NCBI RefSeq assembly: GCF_001039355.2 | Contig: NW_019773644.1 | Span: forward strand, 45,164 to 68,839 | Length of the DNA: 23,676 nt | Direction of reading: 5' to 3' | DNA from: Lingula anatina | Taxonomy: Eukaryota > Brachiopoda > Lingulata > Lingulida > Lingulidae | Part shown: positions 20,306 to 23,676 of the stretch, one piece after another | Layout of the letters: each line of letters opens with the position of its first letter | Numbering within the stretch: position 1 is the stretch's first letter | Translations under genes and position numbers: made by a program | The notes under the pieces: generated by a model | What the model was told of the DNA's origin: nothing | Databases searched by the model: none | Seen by the model: only the letters and a program-made list of their open reading frames with translations

Positions 20306-21140
20306 TCAAACACCAGTATGTACCACCTGTAGAACCAGGTGAAACAGGCCACCTTGTGATAGAAACTGAGGAGTGGTGGTATATAGAACTTAAGTTTTTA
20401 CTGACAGTTTTGTTTGCTGTGATTTAAAGCGAACAACACAGGAGAAAGTACATATTACAAAAAATATTCATAATCGCCATCCCCTGTGTTAGAGTTATGG
20501 CGAGTTAGAAGAAAACAAGACTTAAGGTTGGATAGCCCTGGGTAACCTTGGGATAATTAGGTAAATATAAATTTTGTTGCCAAAATCCTCTTTTGTGCAC
20601 CTTTAAATACAGAAAAAAGAGCTGGTATTATTTTTCCAATTGGTTTCAAGTTTTGTCAAGTTATGCACAATTTTAAAAACTACAAGCCAAGCCAGTTATT
20701 ATTTTTTCTTTTTCTCTTTTTACTTTAAAGGAAATGTGCTCCTGGTTGTGATGATTTTAAGAGGCAAAGAATATCAGCAGAATATTGTCTGCTCCACCAT
20801 TTTTTTTCTTTTGCAGTTTTTTATTGAGTAATGGTTGTTACAAGATATGTAAGTGAATTACAGTAAGCATTTGATCTCTATTGAATGTACTGGTGGTGTG
20901 CATTTTTGTTTTATGGTCTTTTTCTCCACTTTACAGAGAAGGTTACAATATCAATCGGCATTTGAGAAATTTAGTCTTATTGGATAACAATTAGAGTTTT
21001 AAAGATGTGCATGGGAGAAACAGTGCCATAGATTGTCTTGTGGAGTTGCCTTTTATGTTGTTTCTTGTCAGTTTTATATTTTTACTCATCTTCTCACATG
21101 GTGCTGAAACCTGTGAAATAAACTATGTTGGTTACTGTAA
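20306..21140 (+). other. 3' UTR of the dispanin-like gene
   Basis: T-rich unique sequence up to the first AATAAA (21117-21122). A frame at 19999-20427 overlaps the stop but is a shadow of the coding exon. Later AATAAA hexamers (for example near 22580, 22620 and 22940) could serve longer transcripts. Confidence 0.5.
21117..21122 (+). terminator. Polyadenylation signal AATAAA
   Basis: First canonical hexamer after the stop of the dispanin-like gene, about 810 bp downstream, followed by TATGTTGGTTACTGT. Confidence 0.5.
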
Positions 21141-21661
21141 AATATTACAAGTGTGATGTAGCAGCCACAGGGAATGTAGTTGGATGCCTTCAACCAGTTT
21201 CTAACCTTGCAGTTTTGTTACAGAAGTCAACCTCAGCCTGTCACCCTTCTCTCCATCTTGCTGTGTAATTTATGCATCAGGGATGTGCGTTTTCCTTTAC
21301 AGATTTTAATGTAACTGGTGGTGGGGCTGTCGTTATGGTTTGAAGATACAGTTTTATAACATTAAGAATTTCTTATCAGTACTTGAAATAGCCATGCATA
21401 AAGGTAGACTACTTATGTAGTTTTTGCGATTAATATAATTATCAGTAGCTAAAACACAGGAAGTGTCATAGATACCCATGGGGTTAGGGCCACTGGGGGT
21501 GGCTACTGTTCAATATGTGTGAAGTGTGGGCATGTGTTATTGCAATCCCCAAAAAACAATGTGTGTTTACTATGTTATATATAAAGAATTCATCAGTGGT
21601 TTATTATCCCAGAAAACCAAAGATTGAACAATAATGATCATATTAACAAATGAGATTAAAG

Positions 21662-21772
21662 GTGCTTACAGTTAGATAAATGTTAGATCATAAAATGTAT
21701 ATTAGCTACAGTGCTTACAGTTAGATGTAAGTTACATGATAGAATGTTTATATGGAAGGTGCTAATAGTTGC
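21662..21772. repeat. Decayed ~49-bp tandem repeat, about 2.3 copies
   Basis: GTGCTTACAGTTAGAT starts at 21662 and again at 21711, and a degenerate GTGCTAATAGTTG starts at 21759. Intervening sequences are alignable. Confidence 0.7.
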
Positions 21773-23171
21773 AATTTAAAGCTATAACTATATATAAAGC
21801 TGTATATGAAAGCCATGAGAGATGTACTCGCAGGATTCAGAACTCCATGTTACTACCTACACATGAACTAAGATTTGTCAGATAATCTTCTTTATAGAGA
21901 ATGTAGAAATTTCATATGTTGCCTAGATTAGCAAAAGGTTCAATATATATTTTAGACAAGTATTATTTTGTATTTCAGATCTGTGTTTAATGTATATATA
22001 TTGGTACAGATATAAATATTTAATACCAGATATTATTTTTAAAGTTTAATCTCTTAACAAAGTAAAGAGTGCATAAGATGCAAAGCTATTGGTAACATAT
22101 TCACATATAATCCAAACAAGGAGTTATAACTCTTTGATTAAAACAAAAACTTCGAGGTTATGTTGGTCTGTAAGACTTGTACGAAGTAGTATGGTAATGC
22201 AAATTTATTAATAAGAATAAATTTTTTTTTCTTCAATCAACAGTTGAAGATCGTAATAATGTTTAGATCTACCTCCAATATTTTGATAAATTTCAATAAC
22301 GTTCAATATTTAGCTATTGATTGAAGATTTTTATAATTATATAACACAGCTGATAAAATTCTTCGCTTTTTATCAGTGTATTTTAAACAAGTTTTATCTG
22401 CACTTTTAAAGTAAATTTTTCACTTGTATCACTGTTTCCAATGTTCAAATGTAAATATAATATATTTAAAAATCTCCAGTGTCATTATTGTCATTTCAGT
22501 ATTATATAGGTCATGTCCGTTCTGTCAAAATGTGCTAAAACCAAGAAAACACAGACTGCATGTGCATTACTTGTCAACAAATAAAAAAAGTTGATAAAGG
22601 TACAGATCTGCTTTTATTGAATAAAACTTTCTTCCCTTAAAATGAAACAGTAAAACTGCCCATGAAATCAAGGAATTTCAAAATTTGCAGAAATATGACC
22701 CAACTTTTTGTTTTTGACAAATACAGACCAAAAGTGTATGGAGCTTGTCAGCTAGTATTGGACCAGACTGTTTCTTTGTGCAGTTTCAGATGGCTTAAGA
22801 AAATGTGATCCACCATCACCATGCCATGGTACTTTCTGCCATCAATTCACATGTATGGATTAATTTTCATGATGGAATTGTAAACCACTGGTGTCGTTTT
22901 TCACATGTACCGGTATGTACTCATTTTGTGGTGAAAACTTAATAAATTCTAAACAGTAACGGAGTGATTTTGAAGGGAATCCCCAAGGTCTTTCATAACT
23001 GCTGAACTTAAGTATACATATATAGGCCTATATTTGTACCCCTGTATAAATATATATATATTGTAGTGGTTGGTTTGACTGCTGTCGGCGTCGTCACTCC
23101 CACTTCGTACAGTCTACCACCTCCGCTCACTTCACTGCACTGAGAACACGCTCATGGCTATACCCAAGATT

Positions 23172-23231
23172 GTGACATTATAGAAAAGAAGGCGGAACAG
23201 TGGCGTGAGCGTCCCTTCTAGAAAATGTCAC
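23172..23231. repeat. Imperfect inverted repeat
   Basis: GTGACATTATAGAAAAGAAGG faces CCTTCTAGAAAATGTCAC across about 22 bp containing GGCGTGAGC. Confidence 0.6.
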
Positions 23232-23436
23232 TTGAACGTCAATTAATTACGCAGAAGTATTGAAGATATGCGTCCATTTCCTCTCCACCTCACCATGACC
23301 CACTGAACGAAGTGACACAGTGTCACGTTCTTCATGTCATTTCAGAATGTGCTTTTTTATATCTTATTTTGACTAATAAAAATGCCAATCAAGATAGCAT
23401 TGTCACTGTTAAATTGGCGTTTTTCTTTCCAGAAAT

Positions 23437-23471
23437 CTAGGATCCAATATAAACTTTTTGTTGGATCCTAG
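23437..23471. repeat. Perfect 11-bp inverted repeat with 13-nt loop
   Basis: CTAGGATCCAA (23437-23447) and TTGGATCCTAG (23461-23471). The pairing can extend with a bulge through TTTCC/GGAAA on the outside. Confidence 0.8.
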
Positions 23472-23676
23472 CGGAAATTGATGACTTCTTGCTCATTAAT
23501 GAAGGAACTAATTGCAAATATAACAATTGTCCCTTTTGTCAGTTAAACCCACACATGTTATATAAGATAAGAAAAATCAAGCCATTAACACGTTTTCTTT
23601 AAATGTCGATGCTGAGCGAGGTATTTTAATCAACCAATAACTGCCAAACGAGCACCACATCAACGCGACACGTGCG

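Larger units (their letters stand above)
21141..23676. other. Right-hand intergenic region
   Basis: No gene is supported on either strand. It holds a decayed ~49-bp minisatellite (21662-21772), several AT-rich stretches and two inverted repeats near 23172-23231 and 23437-23471. A slightly GC-richer patch at 23060-23340 may be an uncharacterised repeat. Confidence 0.6.

Noticed and set aside
19999-20427. 142-codon plus-strand frame overlapping the dispanin-like exon
   Set aside because: Shifted frame; the alternative frame has matched splice phase and two membrane segments.

Overview
The window reads as nuclear DNA from an invertebrate animal. It is AT-rich, with short exons carrying GT/AG splice sites and proteins close to metazoan families, plus many microsatellites and decayed transposons. 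A marine lophotrochozoan such as a mollusc would fit, but that placing is a weak inference. No prokaryotic features, CRISPR arrays, tRNAs or rRNAs were seen.

Four protein-coding genes can be assembled exon by exon with consistent reading phase. (1) TPP2 (tripeptidyl-peptidase II) lies on the minus strand. Its first nine coding exons run from 7144 down to 328, and the gene continues off the left edge; Asp, His and oxyanion Asn are present, while the catalytic Ser lies outside. (2) A 321-residue coiled-coil protein gene lies on the plus strand (7434-11385, six exons) and resembles what I recall of vertebrate C6orf163. (3) COPS6 (COP9 signalosome subunit 6) lies on the minus strand (18397-13529/13737, ten exons) and is complete; its last coding exon is present twice, on either side of a single N. 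(4) A two-exon gene for a 172-residue, two-membrane-segment protein of dispanin/CD225 type lies on the plus strand (19427-20305), followed by a long 3' UTR.

Layout: TPP2 and the coiled-coil gene are head to head over a 289-bp divergent promoter that holds a perfect TCTCGCGAGA element and an ETS-type ACTTCCGG. The coiled-coil gene and COPS6 converge. COPS6 and the dispanin-like gene diverge over about 1 kb that contains a CTCF-like motif, a dispersed repeat and a long (TA)n tract. Nothing suggests a shared pathway; these look like housekeeping neighbours.

Mobile DNA: TPP2 intron 8 carries a 2.06-kb hAT-like element (528-2590) with 16-bp terminal inverted repeats, a 5-bp target duplication, hairpin-rich subterminal repeats and remnants of transposase. 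Intron 1 of the coiled-coil gene carries the antisense 3' end of a LINE. The first ~240 bases are GC-rich (about 60%) and unlike everything else, so the contig edge deserves checking. The 3.4 kb at the right end shows no gene, only 3' UTR, a decayed minisatellite and two hairpin-forming inverted repeats.
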